Part shown: positions 5,045 through 10,532 of the stretch, one piece after another
How the letters are laid out: each line of letters opens with the position of its first letter
Numbering within the stretch: the first letter of the stretch is position 1
Assembly (NCBI GenBank): GCA_964527385.1
Contig: CAZGPZ010000035.1
Span: 1-10,532 of the forward strand
DNA length: 10,532 nucleotides
Direction: 5' to 3'
Source of the DNA: JANWHZ01 sp964527385
Lineage (GTDB): Bacteria > Patescibacteriota > Saccharimonadia > Saccharimonadales > UBA4665
Translations under genes and position numbers: made by a program
Notes under the pieces: model-generated
What the model was told of the DNA's origin: nothing
The model's input: only the letters and a program-made list of their open reading frames with translations
Databases searched by the model: none

Positions 5045-5335
5045 ATGTTACATACACTGAACGGTTGGCAAGAGATTGCACACGAAGACGGCATGCACCG
5101 GACGTATATGGCGATCTTCACGCCAGTTGACGAGGATAATTGGGAAGGAATCGTCGCGCTGGTGCCGTCGATAGACAATGTTGTACGACAGCATGCACTA
5201 CAATCTGCTGCACACATTAGCTTGAGTGCCGGTGTGTTAACGGTTACCTTTGATGTTACTGATGGGCGGCCGATTCCCCAATCGTTTCACGAAGCCGGCA
5301 AGGAGCTTCTGCCAATCATTACCGGCAAGAACTAG
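5045..5335 (+). CDS. Small conserved-looking protein, possibly a degenerate pterin-carbinolamine-dehydratase-like fold
   Basis: The 96-residue product is not firmly recognised. It starts MLHTLNGWQEIAHEDG, continues RTYMAIFTPV, and after a central helix has a strand-turn block SLSAGVLTVTFDVTDG (59-74) and a final helix QSFHEAGKELLPII. This order (GW near the N-terminus, Ala-rich helix, VTVT strand, T/D turn, helix) is reminiscent of 4a-hydroxytetrahydrobiopterin dehydratases. However, the catalytic HHP motif is absent, with only QHALQSAAH in that area, so I would not assign that activity. There is no signal peptide or membrane segment. The start is fixed by the -10 box 6 nt upstream. The stop TAG interlocks with that of the UPF0145 gene on the other strand. 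Confidence 0.6.
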   Translation: MLHTLNGWQEIAHEDGMHRTYMAIFTPVDEDNWEGIVALVPSIDNVVRQHALQSAAHISLSAGVLTVTFDVTDGRPIPQSFHEAGKELLPIITGKN

Positions 5336-5667
5336 CGGGATTTCTTGGTAACTCTGACGGCGGTGCCGTAGGCAGCGACTTCGTTCATGACCTGGCCGAT
5401 GTCGCCACTGTCGAAACGCATCATCAACACAGCGTTGGCACCTTTTGTGGCGGCGGCTTCACGCAGGCGCGCGAGTGCGTGTTCGCGGCTGTCTGATAAC
5501 AGTCTCGTATAGCCTTTTACTTCGCCGCCAAAAATCGTGCGAAAAGAAGCGCCGATATTGCTGAACATGTTACGGCTGCGGACGATCAATCCGAACACCT
5601 CGCCGTATACCTCAGTTACTTCGTATCCCGGCAAATCGTTTGTCGTGACGACTATGATCTCTTCCAT
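5332..5667 (-). CDS. UPF0145/YbjQ-family protein
   Basis: This 111-residue protein matches the YbjQ/UPF0145 (DUF74) family, small proteins thought to form pentameric rings and named for possible heavy-metal binding, with no settled function. The family signature is visible along the whole length: IIVVTTNDLPGYEVTEVYGE (4-23), GLIVRSRN (26-33), FGGEVKGYTRLLSDSREHAL (46-65), and the C-terminal GANAVLMMRFDSGD and EVAAYGTAV blocks. Length is normal and no key segment is missing. The start ATG at 5667 has AGGAG (5678-5674) 6 nt upstream on the minus strand. It diverges from the FtsA-like operon and converges on the 5045-5335 gene, with stop codons sharing the CTAG palindrome. Confidence 0.88.
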   Translation of the reverse strand: MEEIIVVTTNDLPGYEVTEVYGEVFGLIVRSRNMFSNIGASFRTIFGGEVKGYTRLLSDSREHALARLREAAATKGANAVLMMRFDSGDIGQVMNEVAAYGTAVRVTKKSR

Positions 5668-5726
5668 TTTGTGCTCCTCTTTGGGATTAAACCTTACGTA
5701 TTAATAATAGCGCTCTGTAGCGACTA

Positions 5727-5746
5727 ATGCCGCAATTTGCCGGCAT
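5727..5746. repeat. Inverted repeat between divergent genes
   Basis: ATGCC (5727-5731) pairs with GGCAT (5742-5746), and the interior GCAATTTGC (5732-5740) is itself palindromic, leaving a single unpaired C at 5741. It lies upstream of both the UPF0145 gene and the extended -10 box of the FtsA-like operon, where an operator or a short terminator could sit. No binding protein can be named. Confidence 0.35.
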
Positions 5747-5770
5747 ACGGAAGCACGCATGACCTCACTG

Positions 5771-5779
5771 TGCTAGAAT
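5771..5779 (+). promoter_or_regulatory. Extended -10 promoter of the FtsA-like operon
   Basis: TGC followed by TAGAAT (5774-5779) is an extended -10 element. I see no good -35 box 16-18 nt upstream, which extended -10 promoters can tolerate. Transcription would start near 5786, leaving roughly 165 nt of leader before the FtsA-like ATG. The same TAGAAT hexamer serves the antitoxin promoter. Confidence 0.5.
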
Positions 5780-5788
5780 AAAGTGCAT

Positions 5789-5950
5789 ATGCCTAGATCG
5801 CATCTCAGTTCTCTCTTCCGAGGCGAAAGACAAAGATTGCCGAGCGAAAAGACTGCAAATCGAGGAGAGATATACGGACATATATCGACGAGATTCACGG
5901 GCTTTGCAGCCGGCAAGGTTTGGCTCTTCGAGCCGGAAATGGAGGGCTGA
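5789..5950 (+). CDS. Possible 53-residue leader ORF upstream of the FtsA-like gene
   Basis: An ATG at 5789 opens a frame of 53 codons ending in TGA at 5948-5950; one nt later the FtsA-like ATG begins. The ATG lies 9 nt after the extended -10 box, the same offset as mnmA and its -10 box, so it could be read from a nearly leaderless transcript and feed ribosomes to the next start. The product would be basic, starting MPRSHLSSLFRGERQRL and ending FAAGKVWLFEPEMEG. Against it: it uses AGA and ATA codons more freely than its neighbours, no confident gene in the window ends in TGA, and no family is recognised. It may instead simply be structured leader RNA. Confidence 0.3.
   Translation: MPRSHLSSLFRGERQRLPSEKTANRGEIYGHISTRFTGFAAGKVWLFEPEMEG
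5869..5946 (+). promoter_or_regulatory. Structured leader and ribosome-binding site of the FtsA-like gene
   Basis: Three hairpins lie in the leader: GATATA (5869-5874) with TATATC (5881-5886), GGCT (5900-5903) with AGCC (5908-5911), and GGCTC (5922-5926) with GAGCC (5930-5934), which G-U and A-U pairs extend further. The last ends 4 nt before the ribosome-binding site GGAGGG (5941-5946), itself 5 nt before ATG 5952. The last two stems share GGCT/AGCC arms and could swap partners. No known riboswitch class was recognised. Confidence 0.35.
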
Positions 5951-5951
5951 G

Positions 5952-7313
5952 ATGGGATCCAGTCTCGAAACGTTCAAGGCACTGGGGCAGAAATTCGTCC
6001 GGAAGGCCTCGCAAACTGCCCTGGAAACAGCCAAGACGGCTGCCGCGAAAGTAAAAAGCGGCAATGCTAGAAAAGTTGCCGGCGACGACTACATCGTCGC
6101 GCTGGATATCGGCACGGAGTTTGTCAAAGCGCTGATCGGCAAGATCAACAAAGATGATGAGTCGGTCGTGGTTGTTGGCGTCGGCCGCGCGCACCAGGAG
6201 TTGAGCGACATGCAAGCCGGCGCGATATCGGATATCGCGAGCGTCGTGCAGAATTGCGATGAAGCGTTGAATGAAGCTGAACAACAGGCCGGGGTAAGCG
6301 TGCGCCGGGCGGTCATCGGCATTGCCGGCGAACTGGTGAAGGGTACCACGTCGACGATTAGGGTCGCGCGCAAAGAGTCGGGCAAGCCGCTAGATATCAC
6401 CGAGATGGAGCGGATTATTCATATCGTACAGGAACGCGCCGAAGCCAAAGCGAAACAGCAGTTGGCGATGGAGCTCGGCGGCAAAGACGTCGAAGTGCGG
6501 CTGGTCAACAGCGCGCTCGTTGGCATAGAGATTGACGGTTACCCGGTGACCAACCCGATTGGTTTCCAGGGCAAAGAAGTCGTCGTGCAATTGTACACAG
6601 CGTTCGCGCCGATGATCCACATTGGCGCGCTTGAGCGTACCGCGCAAGAACTCGACCTTGACCTACTGGCGGTTGCGGCCGAGCCGTTCGGTGTCGCGCG
6701 GGCGGTGATCGGTGACAACCCGAACGCGTCGTTGAGCGTCATCTTGATGGACGTCGGCGGCGGCACCACGGATATCGCGGTCGTGAACGACGGCGGCGTG
6801 CAAGGAACGAAAATGTTCGGCATCGGCGGCCGTGCGTACACGCGGTCGGTTGAGCGGGAACTCGGCGTGGCGTTCGAAAAAGCCGAAGAACTAAAGCTCG
6901 GTCTCTCCGACAACGAAACACCGCGCTCCAAAGCGCCGGCAGTCGAGGCGGCGCTGCGCAAAACGTTGGCGGTCTGGACGAGCGGCGTCGAACTGGCGCT
7001 GGGGGAGTTCGACCAATTGGATCATTTGCCGCACCGGCTGTTCTTGTGCGGCGGCGGCTCCAGCCTTGACATGCTCATTGACGAGCTGCAAGAAAGCGAT
7101 TGGTATCGCCAATTGCCGTTTACGCGCCGCCCGGTCGTCAAGCGCATTCGCCCGGAACAAGTGGCTGGCATCACCGATACAACCGGTGTTGTTACCGACC
7201 ATACGTTCATCACGGCCATGGGGCTCTTGCGCGTAGGCGTCGATACATTACAATTTAGTGGCAGCGGTTCAAAATCAATACGCGAGAAAATTGATAGGAT
7301 GCTACAGGTTTAA
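5952..7313 (+). CDS. ftsA: FtsA-like actin-fold ATPase with N-terminal extension
   Basis: The 453-residue protein belongs to the FtsA/PilM branch of the actin superfamily. Actin-fold motifs are visible: phosphate-1 LDIGTEFVKALIG (51-63), phosphate-2 MDVGGGTTDIAV (266-277) and the adenosine motif LFLCGGGSSLDML (363-375). Between the first two lies a 1C (SHS2) subdomain of FtsA type, with GAISDI (90-95) and NPIGFQGKEVVV (201-212), which favours FtsA over PilM. The C-terminus KSIREKIDRMLQV could be the short amphipathic membrane anchor of FtsA. Residues 1-44, rich in Lys and Ala, form an unusual N-terminal extension. ATG 5952 is chosen over an upstream TTG because of the strong ribosome-binding site. 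No ftsZ is present here. It heads a four-gene cluster. Confidence 0.85.
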   Translation: MGSSLETFKALGQKFVRKASQTALETAKTAAAKVKSGNARKVAGDDYIVALDIGTEFVKALIGKINKDDESVVVVGVGRAHQELSDMQAGAISDIASVVQNCDEALNEAEQQAGVSVRRAVIGIAGELVKGTTSTIRVARKESGKPLDITEMERIIHIVQERAEAKAKQQLAMELGGKDVEVRLVNSALVGIEIDGYPVTNPIGFQGKEVVVQLYTAFAPMIHIGALERTAQELDLDLLAVAAEPFGVARAVIGDNPNASLSVILMDVGGGTTDIAVVNDGGVQGTKMFGIGGRAYTRSVERELGVAFEKAEELKLGLSDNETPRSKAPAVEAALRKTLAVWTSGVELALGEFDQLDHLPHRLFLCGGGSSLDMLIDELQESDWYRQLPFTRRPVVKRIRPEQVAGITDTTGVVTDHTFITAMGLLRVGVDTLQFSGSGSKSIREKIDRMLQV

Positions 7314-7315
7314 TC

Positions 7316-8968
7316 ATGACTACCCCGGACAAAGATACCATTTACGTCGACGTAGACGACGAGATAACGACCATCATCGACAAAGTGCATAGCAGCGACA
7401 AGAAAATTGTCGCGCTGGTGTTGCCTAAGCGTGCCACGGTGTTCCAGAGCATTGTGAACATGAAGCTCCTCAAGCGCGCCGCCGATGTCGCCAAAAAACA
7501 TCTGGTGCTGGTGACGACGGAAGCCAACCTGATGCCGCTCGCCGGCACTGTAGGCTTGCATGTCGCAGCGACGCCACAATCCAAGCCCGAAATTCCCGAT
7601 ACCGCCGCCGCGGAGACTACCGAAGAGCCCGTGATCGACGAAGCTGAATATACTGCCGATAACGCCGGTGACCTGCCGGTTGGCGAGCTTGCCAAGCGCA
7701 GCGGTCATGTCGTCGGGAGCGATAGCGAGGAAGAAATGGTTTTGCCCGATGACGATAATGGCACTGACGGTACGCAGACAGCAAAACTCAAGAAAATCCA
7801 TAGCCTGAAGGTACCGAACTTCAACCGGTTCCGCTTGCGGCTCGTGCTTGGCGTGCTGGCCGTCGTGCTATTGGTCGTTGGGCTGTATTACGCGAACGTC
7901 GTGGCGCCGAACGCCTTGATCACCATAACTACGAATACCAGCGACGTGAATGTCGACCTGACAATGTCGCTTGATTCATCCGCCACGAAGTTGGATAAAA
8001 CGAAGCTGGTCGTGCCTGCGAAAGCCGAGCAGAAGCAACAAACTACATCCCAACAAGTCAATGCCACCGGAGAGAAAAACACCGGTGTCGCCGCAACGGG
8101 TACAGTCGACATGACTGCCGAAAAGTGCTCCGGATCAGGGAATCCGGATGACGTGCCTGCAGGCACAGGTGTGAGTTCCAACGGCTTAACATTTATTACC
8201 CAGGAAAACACAAAATTCCACATCACTGGCTTTAGCAACGGGTGCGCAACTTATTCTGCCGGCAATCCGACAGATATAACTGCCATAAGTGGCGGGGCAA
8301 AATACAATGTCGATAACGTAACCTTTACTATTGCCGGTCGTTCAGATGTGTCAGCCACGGGATCCGCTGCGAATGGGACAGACAACATCATCACTATCAT
8401 TTCGCAGGCTGATATCGACAACGCCACGAAGAAACTTGCCAGCGCGAAGACCGACGCCATCAAAGCCGGCTTGGAGCAAGCGCTCCGGACTGACGGCATG
8501 TACCCCTTGCCCCAGACATTCAAAGCCGGCAAGCCGGTCGTCACAACCAGCGGCAACGCCGGCGACCAAGCGGACACGGTGACGGTGACGCAGGCGGTGA
8601 CATACACGATGCTTGGCGCCCAGCAGTCCGACCTCGACGCGTTGGTAAAAGCAGCCGTCGATGCCCAGATTGACACGCATAATGAATCCATCCTGGACGA
8701 CGGGCTTGCTACCGGTACACTGGCTGTTAGCGACAATACTGGCAGCAAGGCCACCGCGGAGTTGCAAACCAAAGCTACCGTTGGACCGGATATCAGCGTT
8801 GATAGCATCAAGTCCGAGGCCGCGGGCAAAAAGATTGGCGATATAAAGACCACGATAAAGGCGATCCCCGGCGTCTCGAATGTCGATGTCCAGCTCAGCC
8901 CGTTCTGGGTGAGCGCTATACCATCCAACCCGCAGAAGATAACGGTAACCATCAGCAAGGCGTCGTAA
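7316..8968 (+). CDS. Single-pass membrane protein with baseplate-J-like extracytoplasmic region
   Basis: This 550-residue protein starts 2 nt after the FtsA-like gene. Its parts in order are a compact alpha/beta N-terminal domain (about 9-85, with IVALVLPKRATVFQSIVNMK and HLVLVTTEANLMPLAG), an acidic low-complexity linker (about 86-155), a basic stretch, and one membrane segment (about 174-192, RLVLGVLAVVLLVVGLYYAN). A Thr/Ser/Asn-rich exterior of about 355 residues follows. DVPAGTGVSSNGLTFITQENT (279-299) and a C-terminus of the type KAIPGVSNVDVQLSPFWVSA (515-534) resemble baseplate J/gp47-like proteins reported in CPR genomes. C271 and C310 could form a disulfide outside the membrane. The N-terminus would face the FtsA-like ATPase. 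A role in envelope assembly or a surface apparatus is inference. Confidence 0.75.
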   Translation: MTTPDKDTIYVDVDDEITTIIDKVHSSDKKIVALVLPKRATVFQSIVNMKLLKRAADVAKKHLVLVTTEANLMPLAGTVGLHVAATPQSKPEIPDTAAAETTEEPVIDEAEYTADNAGDLPVGELAKRSGHVVGSDSEEEMVLPDDDNGTDGTQTAKLKKIHSLKVPNFNRFRLRLVLGVLAVVLLVVGLYYANVVAPNALITITTNTSDVNVDLTMSLDSSATKLDKTKLVVPAKAEQKQQTTSQQVNATGEKNTGVAATGTVDMTAEKCSGSGNPDDVPAGTGVSSNGLTFITQENTKFHITGFSNGCATYSAGNPTDITAISGGAKYNVDNVTFTIAGRSDVSATGSAANGTDNIITIISQADIDNATKKLASAKTDAIKAGLEQALRTDGMYPLPQTFKAGKPVVTTSGNAGDQADTVTVTQAVTYTMLGAQQSDLDALVKAAVDAQIDTHNESILDDGLATGTLAVSDNTGSKATAELQTKATVGPDISVDSIKSEAAGKKIGDIKTTIKAIPGVSNVDVQLSPFWVSAIPSNPQKITVTISKAS

Positions 8969-8974
8969 CACCGC

Positions 8975-9391
8975 ATGGCAAGCCAGGATGATGGCACGAT
9001 ACTTGCGCTCGATGTAGGCTCGGCTCGGATCGGCCTGGCTACGGCAAGCGCCGCCACGCGGCTGGCGTCACCTATGGGCGCGCTGCATAATACAGAAACC
9101 GCCATGCGGGACTTGAAGGACATTTGCAGCAAAGAACATGTCACCCAGTTGGTAATAGGATTGCCGCGCAACATGGCGGGCCAGGATACCGGGCAAACGG
9201 CGTTCGTGCGCGACTTTGGCGAGCAGGTAGAACGCGTGCTCGGACTACCCATGCATTGGCAAGACGAGGCCGTGACATCAGTGCGCGCCGAAGAAGAACT
9301 CCGTAGCCGAAGCAAGCCATATAGCAAAGAAGACATCGACGCCCTGGCGGCAACGTATATACTAGAGGATTATCTTCATGAAAACGTATAA
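8975..9391 (+). CDS. ruvX: Putative pre-16S rRNA nuclease / Holliday-junction-resolvase-fold protein RuvX (YqgF)
   Basis: The 138-residue length and motifs match the YqgF/RuvX family, an RNase H-fold nuclease implicated in 16S rRNA 5' end maturation and possibly in Holliday junction resolution. The metal-binding acids are D13 in ILALDVGSARIGLA, E98 in WQDEAVTSVRAEEEL and D122 in SKEDIDALAATYILEDYL. The family block VIGLPRNMAGQDTGQTA lies at 60-76. No residue of the triad is missing. It begins 6 nt after the upstream stop with no clear Shine-Dalgarno sequence, so coupled translation is likely, and it overlaps mltG by 14 nt. ruvX next to mltG is a recurrent bacterial neighbourhood. Confidence 0.95.
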   Translation: MASQDDGTILALDVGSARIGLATASAATRLASPMGALHNTETAMRDLKDICSKEHVTQLVIGLPRNMAGQDTGQTAFVRDFGEQVERVLGLPMHWQDEAVTSVRAEEELRSRSKPYSKEDIDALAATYILEDYLHENV

Positions 9392-10436
9392 CATCAGGCC
9401 AAAGAGGCGCGGATTGCCCAAACGAGTGTTGGTTTTGGCGGCTATATTGTTAGCTGCCGTCTTATGCGCTACAGCCGGCGTCCAACGGTGGTACGCGGTG
9501 AACCTCGAGCCGGCCAGCGCCAGCACGCAAAAGCAATACGTGACCATTACGAACGGCGCTACGCTCAGCCAGATTGCCAAGCAGCTGCAGGACGCGGGGC
9601 TGATCCGTAGCGACCAGGCGTTTATTTGGTATGTCAGCGCTCATAACGCGCGCGACAAACTGCAAGCCGGCACGTACGGGTTCCAGCCGAGCGAGACGAC
9701 CGGTGAAATTGCCGACGAAATCATCGCAGGGAAAGTCGCCACCGATTTGATAACTATTTTGCCGGGGCAGCGCTTAGACCAAATCCGCGCAGCGTTCATC
9801 AAGGCTGGGTTCAAGGCCGCCGCCGTGGACAGCGCGCTTGATCCTGCACAATACCGTGGGGACTTTCCGGCGCTAGCGGACAACCCGCCGTCAGCCAGCC
9901 TGGAAGGCTTCCTGTATCCGGATTCTTTCCAGAAGACGTCCACGACCGACCCGAAGACGATCATCGAAGAATCTTTGTCTGAAATGCAGAAACACTTGAC
10001 GACCGATATCCGCGCTGGCTTTGCCAAGCATGGCCTGACCGTTTACCAAGGGGTGATACTGGCGTCAATCGTCGAGCAGGAGGTGCCGGGACAGAACGAC
10101 CGCGACCAAGCGGCGCAAGTGTTCCTGAAGCGGCTGTCAATCGGCATGGTGCTTGGTTCGGACGTGACTGCATACTACGGGGCGATCAAGGATGGGCTGC
10201 CGCCCTCTGTCTCGTACGATTCAGCATACAACACGCGCCTGCACAAGGGTTTGCCACCAGGCCCGATCAGCAATGTCAGCGCTAGCTCGCTCTTGGCAGT
10301 GGCGCATCCGGCAAACACTGGTTGGTTGTACTTCGTCGCGGGCGACGATGGCAAGACGTATTTCGCGAACACTGAAGCTGAGCATGAAGCCAACGTGAGC
10401 CGGTATTGCCATAAGCTCTGCAGCGCGACACAGTAA
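9378..10436 (+). CDS. mltG: Endolytic murein transglycosylase MltG
   Basis: MltG cuts nascent glycan strands outside the membrane and is thought to terminate peptidoglycan polymerisation. The 352 residues comprise a short basic cytoplasmic tail, a membrane segment (about 16-36) and a LysM-like domain (about 52-120, YVTITNGATLSQIAKQLQDA). The YceG catalytic domain follows with ILPGQRLDQI (127-136), LEGFLYPDSF (175-184), the catalytic block ILASIVEQEV (227-236) with E233 as the likely acid, and AYNTRLHKGLPPGPISNVS (283-301) before AVAHPANTGWLYFVA. All family blocks are intact. AGAGGA (9364-9369) precedes the ATG at 9378 by 8 nt, inside ruvX. Its partner genes suggest a role in division or envelope assembly. 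Confidence 0.96.
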   Translation: MKTYNIRPKRRGLPKRVLVLAAILLAAVLCATAGVQRWYAVNLEPASASTQKQYVTITNGATLSQIAKQLQDAGLIRSDQAFIWYVSAHNARDKLQAGTYGFQPSETTGEIADEIIAGKVATDLITILPGQRLDQIRAAFIKAGFKAAAVDSALDPAQYRGDFPALADNPPSASLEGFLYPDSFQKTSTTDPKTIIEESLSEMQKHLTTDIRAGFAKHGLTVYQGVILASIVEQEVPGQNDRDQAAQVFLKRLSIGMVLGSDVTAYYGAIKDGLPPSVSYDSAYNTRLHKGLPPGPISNVSASSLLAVAHPANTGWLYFVAGDDGKTYFANTEAEHEANVSRYCHKLCSATQ

Positions 10437-10532
10437 ACGTTCTTCTGCTTTGATTCAGTCATTTGGCGCCCCTACGGGGAAGTTGATGGTTTTACCAACG
10501 GTTACGCCACGTCTCCCTGCGCTATGGCCGGG
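10437..10532. other. Window end, no supportable gene
   Basis: The last 96 nt after mltG contain no frame I can defend on either strand. Minus-strand frames carry stops at 10456-10458 and 10473-10475 and would give at most about 20 residues before the edge. A short GC hairpin, CCCC (10470-10473) with GGGG (10477-10480), is present but lacks the T-run of an intrinsic terminator. Confidence 0.5.

Noticed and set aside
5904..5951. TTG start 16 codons upstream for the FtsA-like gene
   Set aside because: No ribosome-binding site before the TTG, and it lies in the leader hairpins; GGAGGG precedes ATG 5952 by 5 nt.
7310..7801. Minus-strand open frame opposite the start of the baseplate-J-like gene
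   Set aside because: No ribosome-binding site, and the plus-strand gene is continuous with its operon and has clear domain structure.
8251..9336. 361-codon minus-strand open frame antisense to the baseplate-J-like gene and ruvX
   Set aside because: It is dominated by Ser, Ala, Val and Thr, crosses the boundary of two real genes, and overlaps the conserved ruvX motifs; a codon-bias shadow.
184..10436. TGA recoded as glycine (as in Gracilibacteria/Absconditabacteria)
   Set aside because: All genes read full length with ordinary GGN glycine codons and no internal TGA, so recoding is not needed.
10470..10480. Intrinsic terminator after mltG
   Set aside because: The stem is only 4 bp and is not followed by a T-run.
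10456..10532. Convergent partial gene on the minus strand at the right edge
   Set aside because: The frame ending at 10456 hits another stop after 21 codons, and the alternative frame ending at 10473 gives only about 19 residues with no recognisable motif.

Overview
The window looks like a compact chromosomal segment of a Patescibacteria (CPR) genome, most probably Candidatus Saccharibacteria or a near relative. The pointers are a very short alanyl-tRNA synthetase with no C-terminal C-Ala domain, an FtsA-like ATPase followed by a single-pass protein with a baseplate-J-like exterior, near-zero intergenic distances, and several promoters that place transcription starts on or next to the start codon. 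This assignment is inference from gene content; no rRNA or other marker is present. The standard code fits: no confident gene needs TGA as a sense codon, although none of the 13 stops at TGA either.

Layout. Positions 1-183 hold no convincing gene but carry two overlapping, mutually exclusive inverted repeats and a promoter. Then comes a type II toxin-antitoxin pair (ribbon-helix-helix antitoxin 184-408, PIN-domain toxin 389-805) whose -10 box lies inside a palindrome. mnmA (855-1907) has its own promoter. Two small unrecognised genes (1904-2191 and 2238-2513) run on the minus strand, and the first ends in a stop codon interlocked with that of mnmA. A divergent region at 2514-2642 leads to alaS (2643-4622), which contains an 81-bp, exactly 27-codon palindromic insertion resembling the in-frame RPE elements of Rickettsia. 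alaS is followed after 1 nt by a nucleoside 2-deoxyribosyltransferase-like gene (4624-5037) and by a small gene with a leaderless-type promoter (5045-5335). That gene meets a minus-strand UPF0145/YbjQ-family gene (5332-5667), again with interlocked stops.

A divergent region (5668-5951) holds an extended -10 promoter, a possible 53-codon leader ORF and RNA hairpins. It precedes a tightly packed plus-strand run: an FtsA-like ATPase (5952-7313), a membrane-anchored baseplate-J-like protein (7316-8968), ruvX (8975-9391) and mltG (9378-10436). Gaps there are 2 and 6 nt, and the last pair overlaps by 14 nt. The final 96 nt contain no supportable gene.

How it fits together. mnmA and alaS serve translation (tRNA 2-thiolation and alanine charging). 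The ftsA-like, baseplate-J-like and mltG genes suggest an envelope, division or surface-apparatus operon. The order mnmA - alaS - ruvX - mltG matches the order of the same genes in Bacillus subtilis and probably reflects an old conserved neighbourhood into which other genes have been inserted. The most noteworthy items are the in-frame palindromic element in alaS, the doubly reduced AlaRS, the leaderless promoter pattern, and the possible leader ORF upstream of the FtsA-like gene.
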